A DNA stretch of 64,000 nucleotides, taken from assembly GCA_004212155.1 (NCBI GenBank), contig RXIG01000028.1, positions 1-64,000 of the forward strand. Reading direction: 5' to 3'. Position numbers and translations under genes: made by a program. This stretch comes from an archaeon (GTDB taxonomy: Archaea > Methanobacteriota_B > Thermococci > Methanofastidiosales > NM3). A model generated the notes under the pieces. The model did no database searches. It worked only from the letters and a program-made list of their open reading frames with translations, and was not told where the DNA came from. Below, one piece after another: positions 16,887 through 25,655 of this stretch; position 1 is the stretch's first letter; each line of letters opens with the position of its first letter.

Positions 16887-18125
16887 ATGGCAATGATATA
16901 TATCAAGACCTACGGGTGCACGCTCAACCAAAGCGACAGTCAGACGATGGAATATCATCTCCGCGACAGGCTCGTTTCCTCGATCGATGAAGCCGATATC
17001 GTGATCTTCAATACGTGCGGTGTCAAAGGGCAGACCGAACACAAGATCGTCAAGGAGATAGCTGCTGCTATCGACACGAAGAAGGTCATCGTTGCGGGAT
17101 GCCTGCCGCTCATCAACGAGGGCGTACTGCCCGAGGGCGTGCGAGCAGTCATCGGTCCCGACCAGGTGTCGCGGATCGGTGAGATAGTCGATGCCGTCGA
17201 GGCGGGCACGTTCGTGCGCGATGTCGAGCTTGATACGGCCACGCCGTGCATCCGCCCGCAGCTCAGACACGGCGTCAGCGCCATCATACCCATCTCGCTC
17301 GGATGCATGGGCGCATGCAGCTACTGTGCCACGCGATTCGCGCGCGGCACGCTTCGCAGCTTCGAGAAGGAAGGCATCGTCTCAACCATCGCCTCGCTTC
17401 TTGAGGATGGCCACAAGGAGTTCCTCCTCACCTCGCAGGACACAGGCTGCTATGGCCTTGATCTTAACACTACGCTTCCCGAGCTGCTAAACTCGATAAC
17501 GGAGCTCGAAGGGGACTTCAGGGTGCGCGTCGGGATGATGAATCCTAACCATGCGCACGGGATGCTCGATGACCTTGTGGAAGCGTTCGATGATGAGCGC
17601 ATCTACTCGTTTTTGCATCTCCCCGTGCAGTCGGGCTCCGACCGCGTCCTCGAGGCGATGAACAGGCAGTATACGGCCGAGGTCTTCCACAATGTCGTCG
17701 ATGCGTTCAGGCAGCGATTCCACGACCTCTATCTCGCCACCGACATCATCGTCGGATTCCCAGGGGAGACGGAGGAGGACTTCGCCCGTTCGCTTGACCT
17801 CGTCTATCGCAGTTCACCCGACAAGGTCAACATCACGCGCTACTCGTCGCGGCCGGGCACCGAGGCCGCCGGGATGAAACAGTTTCCCGACAGGATCAAA
17901 AAGGACCGCTCGCGTATCCTGTCGCGCGAGGTACACAAACGTTCGCATGCTATCAATCGGCGTTATGTGGGAACCAACGTACGGGCGCTTGTCGTAGAAG
18001 AGGGAAAGAAGGGTCGGACCGTGGGGCGTCTTGACAATTATAAGCCCGTCATCTGCGATGGGCCGGTGGGGGCGTTTGTCAACCTCACTATCCAGGATGC
18101 GACGCCCACCTACCTCATTGCATGA
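16887..18125 (+). CDS. tRNA t6A37 methylthiotransferase (e-MtaB/CDKAL1 family)
   Basis: About 412 residues. The UPF0004 domain has its three cluster cysteines in TYGCTLNQSDS, FNTCGVKG and AGCLPLI. The radical SAM CxxxCxxC is GCMGACSYCATR, and a C-terminal TRAM domain ends the protein. The enzyme turns t6A37 into ms2t6A37 in ANN-decoding tRNAs. The archaeal/eukaryotic branch is favoured by sequence and by the nearby Pcc1. The start is the ATG pair at 16887/16893; an open frame upstream overlaps the membrane protein and is not coding. Confidence 0.94.
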   Translation: MAMIYIKTYGCTLNQSDSQTMEYHLRDRLVSSIDEADIVIFNTCGVKGQTEHKIVKEIAAAIDTKKVIVAGCLPLINEGVLPEGVRAVIGPDQVSRIGEIVDAVEAGTFVRDVELDTATPCIRPQLRHGVSAIIPISLGCMGACSYCATRFARGTLRSFEKEGIVSTIASLLEDGHKEFLLTSQDTGCYGLDLNTTLPELLNSITELEGDFRVRVGMMNPNHAHGMLDDLVEAFDDERIYSFLHLPVQSGSDRVLEAMNRQYTAEVFHNVVDAFRQRFHDLYLATDIIVGFPGETEEDFARSLDLVYRSSPDKVNITRYSSRPGTEAAGMKQFPDRIKKDRSRILSREVHKRSHAINRRYVGTNVRALVVEEGKKGRTVGRLDNYKPVICDGPVGAFVNLTIQDATPTYLIA

Positions 18126-18130
18126 GCTGG

Positions 18131-18388
18131 TCACTTTCGCAGGATGACAAGTACCATCGATATGAGGATGATCGTGGACGAGTAGAGCATGATCGACGAT
18201 GCCTCTGCAGCGAGATTGAGCGTCTTTAACACCGATACCGTTACGTATGACGTTGTGGTGTTGAAGCTGAGCGCAAATAAAAAGCATCCTATGAGCAGAA
18301 GGGCATGGGCTATATAGAGTCGCTGAACCGTGTGCCGTGCCGCCATCATGTGGTAGTCTATCTTGTATCGCAGCGGGCCGTATCTCAT
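18131..18388 (-). CDS. Small membrane protein, unknown function
   Basis: 85 residues with two hydrophobic segments, YIAHALLLIGCFLFALSF and SSIMLYSSTIILISMVLVIL, and a positively charged N-terminus. No family recognised. It follows the histone gene by 10 bp on the same strand and is probably its operon partner. Convergent with e-MtaB, with stops 6 bp apart. Confidence 0.55.
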   Translation of the reverse strand: MRYGPLRYKIDYHMMAARHTVQRLYIAHALLLIGCFLFALSFNTTTSYVTVSVLKTLNLAAEASSIMLYSSTIILISMVLVILRK

Positions 18389-18398
18389 CTTATCACGT

Positions 18399-18599
18399 TT
18401 ACTGTTCGAGTACCATTCGTATGTCTTCGCGCTTTACCGTCTTTCTACCTGCATGTTCGGCAAGCTCGACCGCTTCCTTTGCGATCTCAACGCCTTCGTC
18501 CTCTAACACTTGTGCAAGACGTAGGGCGGCCTCGCTGGAGACTCGCGCCGCGCCCGCCTTCCTAATGATCTTGTCAATAGATGCTTTGGCTAGAATCAT
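18399..18599 (-). CDS. Archaeal histone
   Basis: 66 residues, one histone fold: KASIDKIIRKAGAARVSSEAA, then VLEDEGVEIAKEAVELAEHAG and KTVKREDIRMVL. It wraps DNA as homodimers or longer stacks. Length and the absence of tails fit the minimal HMf-like type, although residues at the dimer interface should be checked. The ATG at 18599 has a GGTGAAG site; upstream lie TTTATAAG and TTTAAATG boxes. An in-frame start 11 codons upstream is less likely. Confidence 0.96.
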   Translation of the reverse strand: MILAKASIDKIIRKAGAARVSSEAALRLAQVLEDEGVEIAKEAVELAEHAGRKTVKREDIRMVLEQ

Positions 18600-18655
18600 A
18601 ACTTCACCAAAGAGACTTTCGCTTATAAACATTTAAATTTTCCGGTTATTTATTA

Positions 18656-18671
18656 GTTTTTTTAAAAAAAT
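18656..18671 (-). terminator. Oligo-T stretch after the PP-loop gene
   Basis: On the minus strand a run of seven T (18670 to 18664) follows the stop of the PP-loop gene by about 30 nt, directly followed by seven A. Oligo-T runs are the main intrinsic termination signal of archaeal RNA polymerase. It also lies just upstream of the histone promoter and would insulate it. Confidence 0.4.
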
Positions 18672-18700
18672 AAATTTATATTATATAGTAAAATACATAT

Positions 18701-20329
18701 TCAACTCATAATATCCGTTATAAGTTTTAATGCATACTGTCTATCTATTGCTTGTGCGCGTAATTCCCTTAAAACTCTCTGCAGTGATATCTTTTTTGCG
18801 TATGCATGGGACTGATTGACAAGGCGCAGGTGCGAACATCCAAAGTGATCCGATGGGGGGTTATCGTTCCATGAGGCTAGCTGTCGCTTGTTGAGGGCAA
18901 GCGATGCAGGCAGATTCCATACTATGAGTCCGTTGTCTGCGACGATCGACTGCGCCCCCGTGGAGATCATGTCGCCGTATATGACGATGTCTGTGCCGCT
19001 TTGGCGCGCATGGCCCTCGACCGTCGCCGTGATGACGGAATGACACCGCCCACAAGGGTGCATGCGCCCCTCTGTTGACGCCTCGAAGATGTCTGTCATG
19101 TCCTCGCATGGATCGAGCACGTCAACGCTGATGCCATCGCCCAGGGCCTGCTTCAGTAGTGCCGCCTCGTCCAGGTACGGCGTACGAACGGTGACGGCCC
19201 TGACTGAAAACCCCATGGCGTTTGCGATCCTGATACAGGCTGAGCTGTCCGTGCCTCCCGACCATGCGACGATCGCCTCACCTCTGTGAGGAGTGCGCTC
19301 TGACGGCCGCGGGAAGGAGCTGAGAGCATCGCCGATCTCGGCTGAGATTTCCGATGCCTGCCTGAGCGCATTGGCGCGCCGGTAGCGTACCACCGCGTCG
19401 GGAGATGCGTCTTGCGGCTCGTCGTCCGGCTCAATGATCGGTGTCCAATGGTCGTATACGACGCGCGCTGCCCTCGTTGGCTCCATGAGGCCGTTGAACA
19501 CGTCTGCAAGCGTGCGATGCACAAGCGCCGCCCTGTTCTCATCCGATAGAGCAAAGATGCGCGGCTTGAATCGCCGTTTCTCATATCGTGAACATTCCCA
19601 GGAGGAAAGGGCGAAGAATCGTTGCGGATCGATGAGCAGCATACCCTGGCACTCCTCGATGGTGCTTTCAAAAACGCCCAGGATGACATCAAGTCCCGCG
19701 CGGGTAGCGATATCGATCGACTCGTCGGTCAGCTGTTTGCGCCGTGTGGCATATGATGTCACGCTTGCCTCGCATTTCACAAACGTCGTATGTGGGTATG
19801 CGTTTTTGACATGCTCATCGACGAATCCGGTATGCACCAGGATGGGCGACCCCCCGAAAGCCTCAAGGAATCCACACACCCACATGAGCTCCTCCCCCAT
19901 CACCGCCGCCGAGAACGGGGGAGGGGTCGCCCCTTCTACGAATCGATCGAAGAACGCACGCACGTGGTGCGCCCATCCGGGAAGCGCATGGCGCGAAGCA
20001 ATCCGCATCCGCAGGCGCATGATGCCATCCAATCGGGAGCTCACGGTGATGCGCGCATATCCAAGGCGGGTGGCGAGCTTGCCGACGACCCACCCCCCCG
20101 TACCGATGACGATGCTCTTGTCTGCCCGGTCCTCGCATTCTATGAAGAGGGCGTCGCCTTCCTCGCGTACACGGGTGATGACGGGATGCCGCTTACTGAC
20201 ACCGATGCTCTCACGTATGTCGTGTATCTCTTCAAGGAGTCGGTCATGCACACAGTGATTGTATAAGACCTGCTTAAAGAGATAACGGTCGATGTGCGCC
20301 GCACTCGTTGTGCCGGTCGTGGAAGACAT
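18701..20329 (-). CDS. PP-loop ATPase with N-terminal KH-like domain, unknown target
   Basis: 542 residues. The N-terminal 130 residues hold a KH-like loop, VIGTGGWVVGKLA (about 74-86), with flanking strands. Residues 140-300 form an unrecognised middle region. The C-terminal third is an adenylating PP-loop domain with AWSGGTDSS at 355-363, CGRC at 426-429 and a later Cys-His pair (GCSH at 497-500) that could bind zinc or iron-sulfur. PP-loop enzymes activate RNA bases, often for thiolation; a KH-type module would supply RNA binding. The family resembles archaeal predicted PP-loop ATPases of unassigned function (COG1365-like). It is divergent from AOR 2, with only 29 bp between start codons. 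Confidence 0.75.
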   Translation of the reverse strand: MSSTTGTTSAAHIDRYLFKQVLYNHCVHDRLLEEIHDIRESIGVSKRHPVITRVREEGDALFIECEDRADKSIVIGTGGWVVGKLATRLGYARITVSSRLDGIMRLRMRIASRHALPGWAHHVRAFFDRFVEGATPPPFSAAVMGEELMWVCGFLEAFGGSPILVHTGFVDEHVKNAYPHTTFVKCEASVTSYATRRKQLTDESIDIATRAGLDVILGVFESTIEECQGMLLIDPQRFFALSSWECSRYEKRRFKPRIFALSDENRAALVHRTLADVFNGLMEPTRAARVVYDHWTPIIEPDDEPQDASPDAVVRYRRANALRQASEISAEIGDALSSFPRPSERTPHRGEAIVAWSGGTDSSACIRIANAMGFSVRAVTVRTPYLDEAALLKQALGDGISVDVLDPCEDMTDIFEASTEGRMHPCGRCHSVITATVEGHARQSGTDIVIYGDMISTGAQSIVADNGLIVWNLPASLALNKRQLASWNDNPPSDHFGCSHLRLVNQSHAYAKKISLQRVLRELRAQAIDRQYALKLITDIMS

Positions 20330-20337
20330 TATTAATG
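20329..20337 (+). promoter_or_regulatory. TATA-like box of AOR 2
   Basis: ATTATTAAT is centred 26 nt before the ATG at 20359, predicting a leaderless transcript. It overlaps the first codon of the divergent PP-loop gene, so binding of TBP for one gene could affect the other. Confidence 0.5.
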
Positions 20338-20358
20338 CCGTTCACGCATATGATACGT

Positions 20359-22242
20359 ATGGGCGGCTATCGGGGAATGATAGGTTATATCGACCTTGGC
20401 AATGGCCACGCATCCTCGCGCGTGCTCCCTCCTGAGCTCAGGCGAGACTTCATAGGGGGACGAGGATTTACCTCAAAGCTTATCCATGACCTCGTTCCAC
20501 TGAACATCGACGCCCTCGATCCGGGCAACACCGTGGTACTTGCGGTCGGCCCCCTGGCAGGCACACTCGCACCTTCGACGGGTCGCATCACGATCGGTGC
20601 AAAGTCGCCACTCACCGGGATCCTCGGCGATGGCAACGCAGGGGGGCACGCGGGGGCAGAGATGAAGTATGCCGGCTACGACGCACTCGTCATTACAGGC
20701 CGCGCCGAACACCCCACTCACGTACATGTGGGGGACGGTACCATATCGTTTCACGACGCATCAGGCATCTGGGGGGCTGCGGTGAGCGAGACCGAACGCA
20801 TGGTGCGCGAGCGATGTGACGATACCGAGGCGCACGTGATATCGATCGGTCCCGCGGGCGAGAACTGCGTGCGCTACGCATCGCTCATCGCCGACGGTTC
20901 GCGCGCTGCTGCCCGATGTGGCATCGGCGCCGTATGGGGATCAAAGCGCCTCAAGGCACTGTCCCTGCGGGGCACCGGAGGCGTTGACATAGCCCACCCG
21001 GAATCATTCCACGAACATGTCTGCGAGACGCTGGAGGCCATCTACGCTGATCCGGTCTATCCCACGCTTTCCGAACGCGGGACGCCTTTCCTGATCGACT
21101 CCGCCCAGCTTGGCGGGGGGCTTGCCACGCGCAACAATCAGCAGGGTGTAGCCGATGACTACGATGCGATCTCCTGCGAACGGTTTTACACACACCACAG
21201 GAAACGATCCTTTGCATGCTTTGCATGCCCCATACATTGCTCCAATATCGCGATTGCCACGTCGGCCGATGGAAGGCATATCACATCGGAGGGACCTGAG
21301 TACGAATCGATCGTCTGCCTCGGGCCGAAGTGCGGCATCATGTCGCTTCCCGCCATCATCGAGGCAAATAGGGCGTGCAACGAGCTCGGGCTTGATACGA
21401 TATCGTGCGGCAGCACGATCGGGTTTGCCATGGAGCTATGGCAGCACGGCATCATCTCCGCGCAGGATACAGGGGGAATAGACCTGGCGTGGGGCAACGA
21501 GGACTCGGTACTCTCGCTCATCGAGATGATAGCAAGGAGAGAGGGATATGGCGATGCGCTTGCCCAAGGCGTCAGACGATACGCAAAACGGGTGGGACCC
21601 GCGGCTCGCCCCTACGCGCTCCATGTCAAGGGATTGGAGGTGCCAGCCTTCGACGGCAGGGCGGCAAAGGGATTTGCTCTTGGATGGGCCGTGTCGTCGC
21701 GCGGAGCAGACCACCTGCGCGCGCTGCCCAACTTCGAGCTTCTCGGATACCCGCCATTCGAGGCTCAGCGGCGATTCGGCGATCGTCATGCGAGCGACCC
21801 CTATGATGAGCGCGGAAAGGCGGAGCTGGTCACGTGGCATGAGAACTTCAGCGCCGTTGTCGATTCCGCCGAGATGTGCAAATATACAACGTTCTCGACA
21901 TATGCCGTCACACCAGGGATGCTGGCGACGCTCCTCCACGACGTGGTAGGGGATGCCTATGATGCAGAGCAATTAATGAGGTGTGGCGAGCGCATTGTGA
22001 CACTCGAGCGCATGATCGACATATCCTTCGGCGGCGCATGTCGGGATACCCTGCCCGATCGCATTCTCCACGAACCGTTACCGCAGGGCCCTGCGCGCGG
22101 CAATACCGTCGACCTGGCATCAATGGTCGAAAGGTATTACGAGTTGCGCGGATGGGACCGTAATGGTGTGCCCACTGCTGATGCGCTCAAACAGCTGGGA
22201 CTCGCGCCTTCGCCCGATGGCGATGCACCCCCTCGAGTGTAG
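20359..22242 (+). CDS. Aldehyde ferredoxin oxidoreductase family protein (AOR 2)
   Basis: About 627 residues with the full AOR layout: IDLGNGHASSR start, IGGRGFTSKL, GPLAGTLAPSTGR, IGPAGENCVRYA, iron-sulfur cysteines C287, C290 and C294 (CFACPIHC) with C507 (AEMCKY), and HVKGLEVPAFDGRAAKG. It is not a recent duplicate of AOR 1, as the two differ widely outside motifs. The ATG at 20359 fits the TATA spacing and family start (MGGYRG); an ATG at 20350 is possible. Substrate unknown. Confidence 0.92.
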   Translation: MGGYRGMIGYIDLGNGHASSRVLPPELRRDFIGGRGFTSKLIHDLVPLNIDALDPGNTVVLAVGPLAGTLAPSTGRITIGAKSPLTGILGDGNAGGHAGAEMKYAGYDALVITGRAEHPTHVHVGDGTISFHDASGIWGAAVSETERMVRERCDDTEAHVISIGPAGENCVRYASLIADGSRAAARCGIGAVWGSKRLKALSLRGTGGVDIAHPESFHEHVCETLEAIYADPVYPTLSERGTPFLIDSAQLGGGLATRNNQQGVADDYDAISCERFYTHHRKRSFACFACPIHCSNIAIATSADGRHITSEGPEYESIVCLGPKCGIMSLPAIIEANRACNELGLDTISCGSTIGFAMELWQHGIISAQDTGGIDLAWGNEDSVLSLIEMIARREGYGDALAQGVRRYAKRVGPAARPYALHVKGLEVPAFDGRAAKGFALGWAVSSRGADHLRALPNFELLGYPPFEAQRRFGDRHASDPYDERGKAELVTWHENFSAVVDSAEMCKYTTFSTYAVTPGMLATLLHDVVGDAYDAEQLMRCGERIVTLERMIDISFGGACRDTLPDRILHEPLPQGPARGNTVDLASMVERYYELRGWDRNGVPTADALKQLGLAPSPDGDAPPRV

Positions 22243-22325
22243 GAGCAGTGTGCTTTGTCGATTGATAAGCAACATTACCTGAAGTGGATAATAAGTTTTA
22301 TTAATACAATGAGCGAACATTAATC

Positions 22326-22919
22326 ATGCTTTCTATCGAGGAGGGGACGACCCTGGTCAGGATAGCGAGACGCTCCATCGAGGCACACCTCCGCAACGAG
22401 GTATATACTCCTGAATCGTATCCAGATTCCTTCAAGGAACGTTCTGGCATCTTCGTTACGCTTTCCACGTACCCCGACCACTGCCTGCGCGGGTGCATAG
22501 GGTTTCCCGAACCGTCTCACCGATTGATAGATGCAGCGACCGAAGCAGCGATCATTGCGGCAACGCGCGATCCTCGATTTGCCTCTGTCTCGATAGACGA
22601 GATGGACTCCATCACCGTGGAGGTCACCGTCCTCACCCCTCCTGTCCTTGTGGAAAGGCGGGGAAGGGACTATCTCGATGAATTCGAGGTCGGCACCCAT
22701 GGCCTCATCGTGGAGAAGGGGTTTTACAAAGGGTTGCTCCTCCCACAGGTGCCTGTCGAATGGGGATGGGACAAGGAGGAATTTATCTCGCAAACGTGCG
22801 TGAAGGCCGGACTGCAACCCGACGCATGGCTCACAGGAGATATTGACCTGTACACCTTCAAGGGCGAGGTCTTCGCAGAGAAGGAGCCGCGTGGAACGGT
22901 CGTCTTCAAGGAGAAGTGA
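22326..22919 (+). CDS. AMMECR1 domain protein
   Basis: 197 residues of the AMMECR1 family, with the hallmark LRGCIGFPEP and an SITVEVTVLTPP strand. The domain is found in archaea, bacteria and eukaryotes. Its role is unproven; archaeal copies sometimes accompany the Memo-like dioxygenase. Here it is followed 7 bp later by dacZ, which suggests an operon with c-di-AMP synthesis. Confidence 0.93.
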   Translation: MLSIEEGTTLVRIARRSIEAHLRNEVYTPESYPDSFKERSGIFVTLSTYPDHCLRGCIGFPEPSHRLIDAATEAAIIAATRDPRFASVSIDEMDSITVEVTVLTPPVLVERRGRDYLDEFEVGTHGLIVEKGFYKGLLLPQVPVEWGWDKEEFISQTCVKAGLQPDAWLTGDIDLYTFKGEVFAEKEPRGTVVFKEK

Positions 22920-22926
22920 ACGACCA

Positions 22927-23769
22927 ATGGAACAGACCATATTGGAAAAAGGATTCGAGATCGCACGGGACCTCAAGGCTGATTGCGTTCTCTATTGTGC
23001 GGAGTCGAAAAAGGACATCACGATGGCACAGGCCATGGAGCTCTACAACGAGGTCTCCCCCGTCGTCGTCATCACAGACAAAAAGCTTATGAAAAGGGAC
23101 GAACGCGAGATATTCCTCGTTACCGAGATACCCGACCTGTTCGAGAAGATACGCATCTCGATAGCGGGCGCCATGGTCAAGGAATATGCCAAGGGAGATG
23201 ACATGGTCGTCTTTATCGACACCACAGGGGCCGAGAGCGACAACGCCATCATCACAATGCGCGCTTCGCCACTCATCGACGACGGTGTCTACTCGGTTCT
23301 TTCCCACACCGGCATCATCGATCCGATGGTCATTCATTCCGTGCTCCGCATAGCGACCCAGCTTGGCAAGAAAGGGCGCGAGGGAAAGCCTGTCGGCACC
23401 ACATTTATCGTCGGCGACTCGGGCGACGTCCTCAGGCACTCGACGCAGATCACGTACAATCCTTTCGAGGGCAGCTATGTCGATATCTCGGACAAGGTCG
23501 TCACGAGCATGATCAAGGAGTACTCTCGCCTCGACGGGGCGTTTATCATCAGCGGCAAGGGCAAGATCGTCGCTGCGGCACGCTACCTGGAGAGCGGCAA
23601 GGACGACATCGTACTCCCTCAGGGCCTTGGCGCGAGGCACATGTCTGCAGCCTGGATCTCAAAGATCACCAACGCCATCGCCATCGTTTTATCGGAGTCC
23701 GACAACTTGATACGATTGTTTGCGAACGGGACGCTCATACTCGAGCTCGATCCTGCGGAACTGGGGTGA
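22927..23769 (+). CDS. dacZ: Diadenylate cyclase (c-di-AMP synthase) DacZ
   Basis: 280 residues. The C-terminal half is the DisA_N cyclase domain: the catalytic DGA is in LDGAFIISGKGKI (about residue 203), and the ATP-contacting block is GLGARHMSAAWIS (about 235). The N-terminal 100 residues form the pyruvate kinase-like region of archaeal DacZ (ADCVLYCAES, PVVVITDKKL). It makes c-di-AMP from two ATP, a signal that controls potassium and osmolyte transport. The ATG at 22927 is 7 bp after AMMECR1, and mscS starts 4 bp after the stop. Confidence 0.93.
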   Translation: MEQTILEKGFEIARDLKADCVLYCAESKKDITMAQAMELYNEVSPVVVITDKKLMKRDEREIFLVTEIPDLFEKIRISIAGAMVKEYAKGDDMVVFIDTTGAESDNAIITMRASPLIDDGVYSVLSHTGIIDPMVIHSVLRIATQLGKKGREGKPVGTTFIVGDSGDVLRHSTQITYNPFEGSYVDISDKVVTSMIKEYSRLDGAFIISGKGKIVAAARYLESGKDDIVLPQGLGARHMSAAWISKITNAIAIVLSESDNLIRLFANGTLILELDPAELG

Positions 23770-23773
23770 TACC

Positions 23774-24565
23774 ATGTTGCTCGATTACAGTAAGGTCGCC
23801 GATGCGTTGTCCAGCCACGCAGAGGACTTCGTATATGTCATACTCATCCTCATCGCTGGCCTCGTCATCGGCAAGGCCGTAGGCAAGGTCATCAGGACGA
23901 TCATTGACAAGACGGGCCTCCTTCGGATTATCAAGGGAACGAAGTCACAGGAAAGCACACGCCGAACGAGCTTTTCGCTGCTCAACTTCATCGAGGCAGT
24001 GGTGCGATGGACGATATACCTCATTGCCATCGGCCAGGCGATCGAGATACTGGGATTCGAGGAGCTTACGCGTGCAATGGGTGAACTGGTCAAGTTTCTG
24101 CCCAACGTGATCATCGCGCTCGTGATCGTCATCTTCGGATTCATCGCGGCCGACAAGATCGTTTCCGCCCTTGATGACTTCTTAAGGGAGTCCAAACTTC
24201 CCAACTACACGATCATCACCTCGAGCGTGCGGTATTCGATCTACTTCATAGCCATCATCATGGCACTCGCCCAGCTGCGCATCTCGACGCAGGTGCTCGT
24301 TGTGCTCGCCGGCGTGTTCTCTTTCTTCTTTGTCGTGATCATCGCCATCGGCGCGCGGGAGATAGCAACGAACCTCTTCGCAGGCCTCCAGATCATCTGG
24401 TACCGGACAATCGCCGTGGGGGACGTCATACGAGTGGAGGACACAGAGGGTGTTGTCGACGAGATCGGCATCATCTCGACCACCGTGAAGACCGAGAACG
24501 GCGAGTACGTCATCATTCCTAACTCCCATATTGCCAACTACAAGGTGTTCAAGAAACTTTCGTGA
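23774..24565 (+). CDS. Small-conductance mechanosensitive channel (MscS family)
   Basis: 263 residues. It has three to four membrane segments (YVILILIAGLVIGKAVG, NVIIALVIVIFGFIAAD, IYFIAIIMALAQL) ending in the pore-lining helix VVLAGVFSFFFVVIIAIGAREIA. A short beta domain follows (VGDVIRVEDTEGVVDEIG and VIIPNSHI). The large C-terminal vestibule domain of E. coli MscS is absent, as in the minimal MscS-like class. It opens on membrane tension to release osmolytes. It is 4 bp behind dacZ and overlaps sfsA, so it is very likely co-expressed with c-di-AMP synthase. Confidence 0.92.
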   Translation: MLLDYSKVADALSSHAEDFVYVILILIAGLVIGKAVGKVIRTIIDKTGLLRIIKGTKSQESTRRTSFSLLNFIEAVVRWTIYLIAIGQAIEILGFEELTRAMGELVKFLPNVIIALVIVIFGFIAADKIVSALDDFLRESKLPNYTIITSSVRYSIYFIAIIMALAQLRISTQVLVVLAGVFSFFFVVIIAIGAREIATNLFAGLQIIWYRTIAVGDVIRVEDTEGVVDEIGIISTTVKTENGEYVIIPNSHIANYKVFKKLS

Positions 24566-25281
24566 TGCCCATGTCCCAGTCTGTCGTGGCGCTGCCTCAC
24601 GATGCCGTCGGGACAGTTGTTTGTCGTGACAACAGGTTCCGCGCTCACGTTGACATCACCGAGCCGATCAGGGCAAACGGCGCTTCAGTGCACGTGCACG
24701 ACCCCGGGAGGATACGCGAGGTGATCTATCCTGGCAACACTGTCCTCCTCCGGTGGGCACGCTCCCCGACGCGCTCGACGGATTGGGACGTGCTGGCAGG
24801 CGATGTTGGCGGTGAGTGGGTGCTTGTCCATTCAGGCTATCACTCGACCATCGCAGAAGGCATACTGCGTGCAGGCCTTGCCGGCCCTTCGATACGCGGA
24901 TGCACGCTACATCGCGAGGTGACGCGGGGCGGAAGCCGCTTTGACTTCCTTCTCGAATGTGCTTCCGGGCGCCATTGGATCGAGGTCAAGGGATGCTCGC
25001 TTTCCAGAGGGGGCGTGGCGCTGTTCCCCGATGCTCCCACCACGCGCGGCACGCGCCATCTTGAAGGGCTCATCGACGCAGTTGAGAACGGTGACCGCGC
25101 TTCTGTCATCTTTCTCGTGCTCGGGCATGCCGCCACCTCGTTTTCCCCCAACAGCGATACTGACCCTCGTTTTGCTGAGGCATTCACACGCGCTGTCGAT
25201 GCCGGGGTCACGGTCTACCCGCTGCGCTGCACCTACGACGGGTGCGATGTATCGTACCATCGTGTGCTCCCCGTGAGATGA
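24562..25281 (+). CDS. sfsA: SfsA family putative nuclease
   Basis: 239 residues of the SfsA family: an N-terminal OB-like part (DNRFRAHVDI, HVHDPGRIREVIYPGN) and a restriction-endonuclease-like C-terminal part with RFDFLLECASGRHWIEVKGCSL and FPDAPTTRGTRHLEGL. The D-E-K arrangement of a PD-(D/E)xK site is visible. The name comes from a sugar fermentation phenotype in E. coli; the true role is unknown, though nuclease activity has been reported for the family. It is translationally coupled to mscS. Confidence 0.92.
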   Translation: MMPMSQSVVALPHDAVGTVVCRDNRFRAHVDITEPIRANGASVHVHDPGRIREVIYPGNTVLLRWARSPTRSTDWDVLAGDVGGEWVLVHSGYHSTIAEGILRAGLAGPSIRGCTLHREVTRGGSRFDFLLECASGRHWIEVKGCSLSRGGVALFPDAPTTRGTRHLEGLIDAVENGDRASVIFLVLGHAATSFSPNSDTDPRFAEAFTRAVDAGVTVYPLRCTYDGCDVSYHRVLPVR

Positions 25282-25297
25282 GCGAAGATATTTAAGC

Positions 25298-25645
25298 ATG
25301 GCAGACATACGTCCTCCCATGAAGTACGAAGTGTTTTACGGCAAGGGTATGAAGAGGGTAAAGGAACGCCTTCCGGACCTTTATGAGAGCATAGCCTCGC
25401 TTAACGAGTCGGTATTCAACGGGACGACGCTAGACTACAAGACCCAAAAGCTCATCGCAATCGGCATAGCGGCCTCACGCTGCGACTCCGATGCGACGAA
25501 AAAGCAGATGCGCTCGAGCATGAACGAGCTCGAAGTCACAGAGGACGAGATCATCGACGTCCTGCGCGTGGTGCTCCTACTCTCGGGAATGCCGGCATTC
25601 AATCAGGGCATGCGCCTCCTCGACGAGATCACGTCCGAGAAGTAG
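25298..25645 (+). CDS. Carboxymuconolactone decarboxylase/AhpD-like protein without redox pair
   Basis: 115 residues of the CMD/AhpD all-helical fold (DYKTQKLIAIGIAASRCDSD, then ELEVTEDEIIDVLRVVLLLSGMP). The usual CxxC-x3-H redox motif is replaced by SRCDSDATKKQM, leaving one cysteine, so peroxiredoxin-type chemistry is unlikely. It is 17 bp after sfsA and may share its transcript. Role unknown. Confidence 0.8.
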   Translation: MADIRPPMKYEVFYGKGMKRVKERLPDLYESIASLNESVFNGTTLDYKTQKLIAIGIAASRCDSDATKKQMRSSMNELEVTEDEIIDVLRVVLLLSGMPAFNQGMRLLDEITSEK

Positions 25646-25655
25646 GCCAGGCGCA

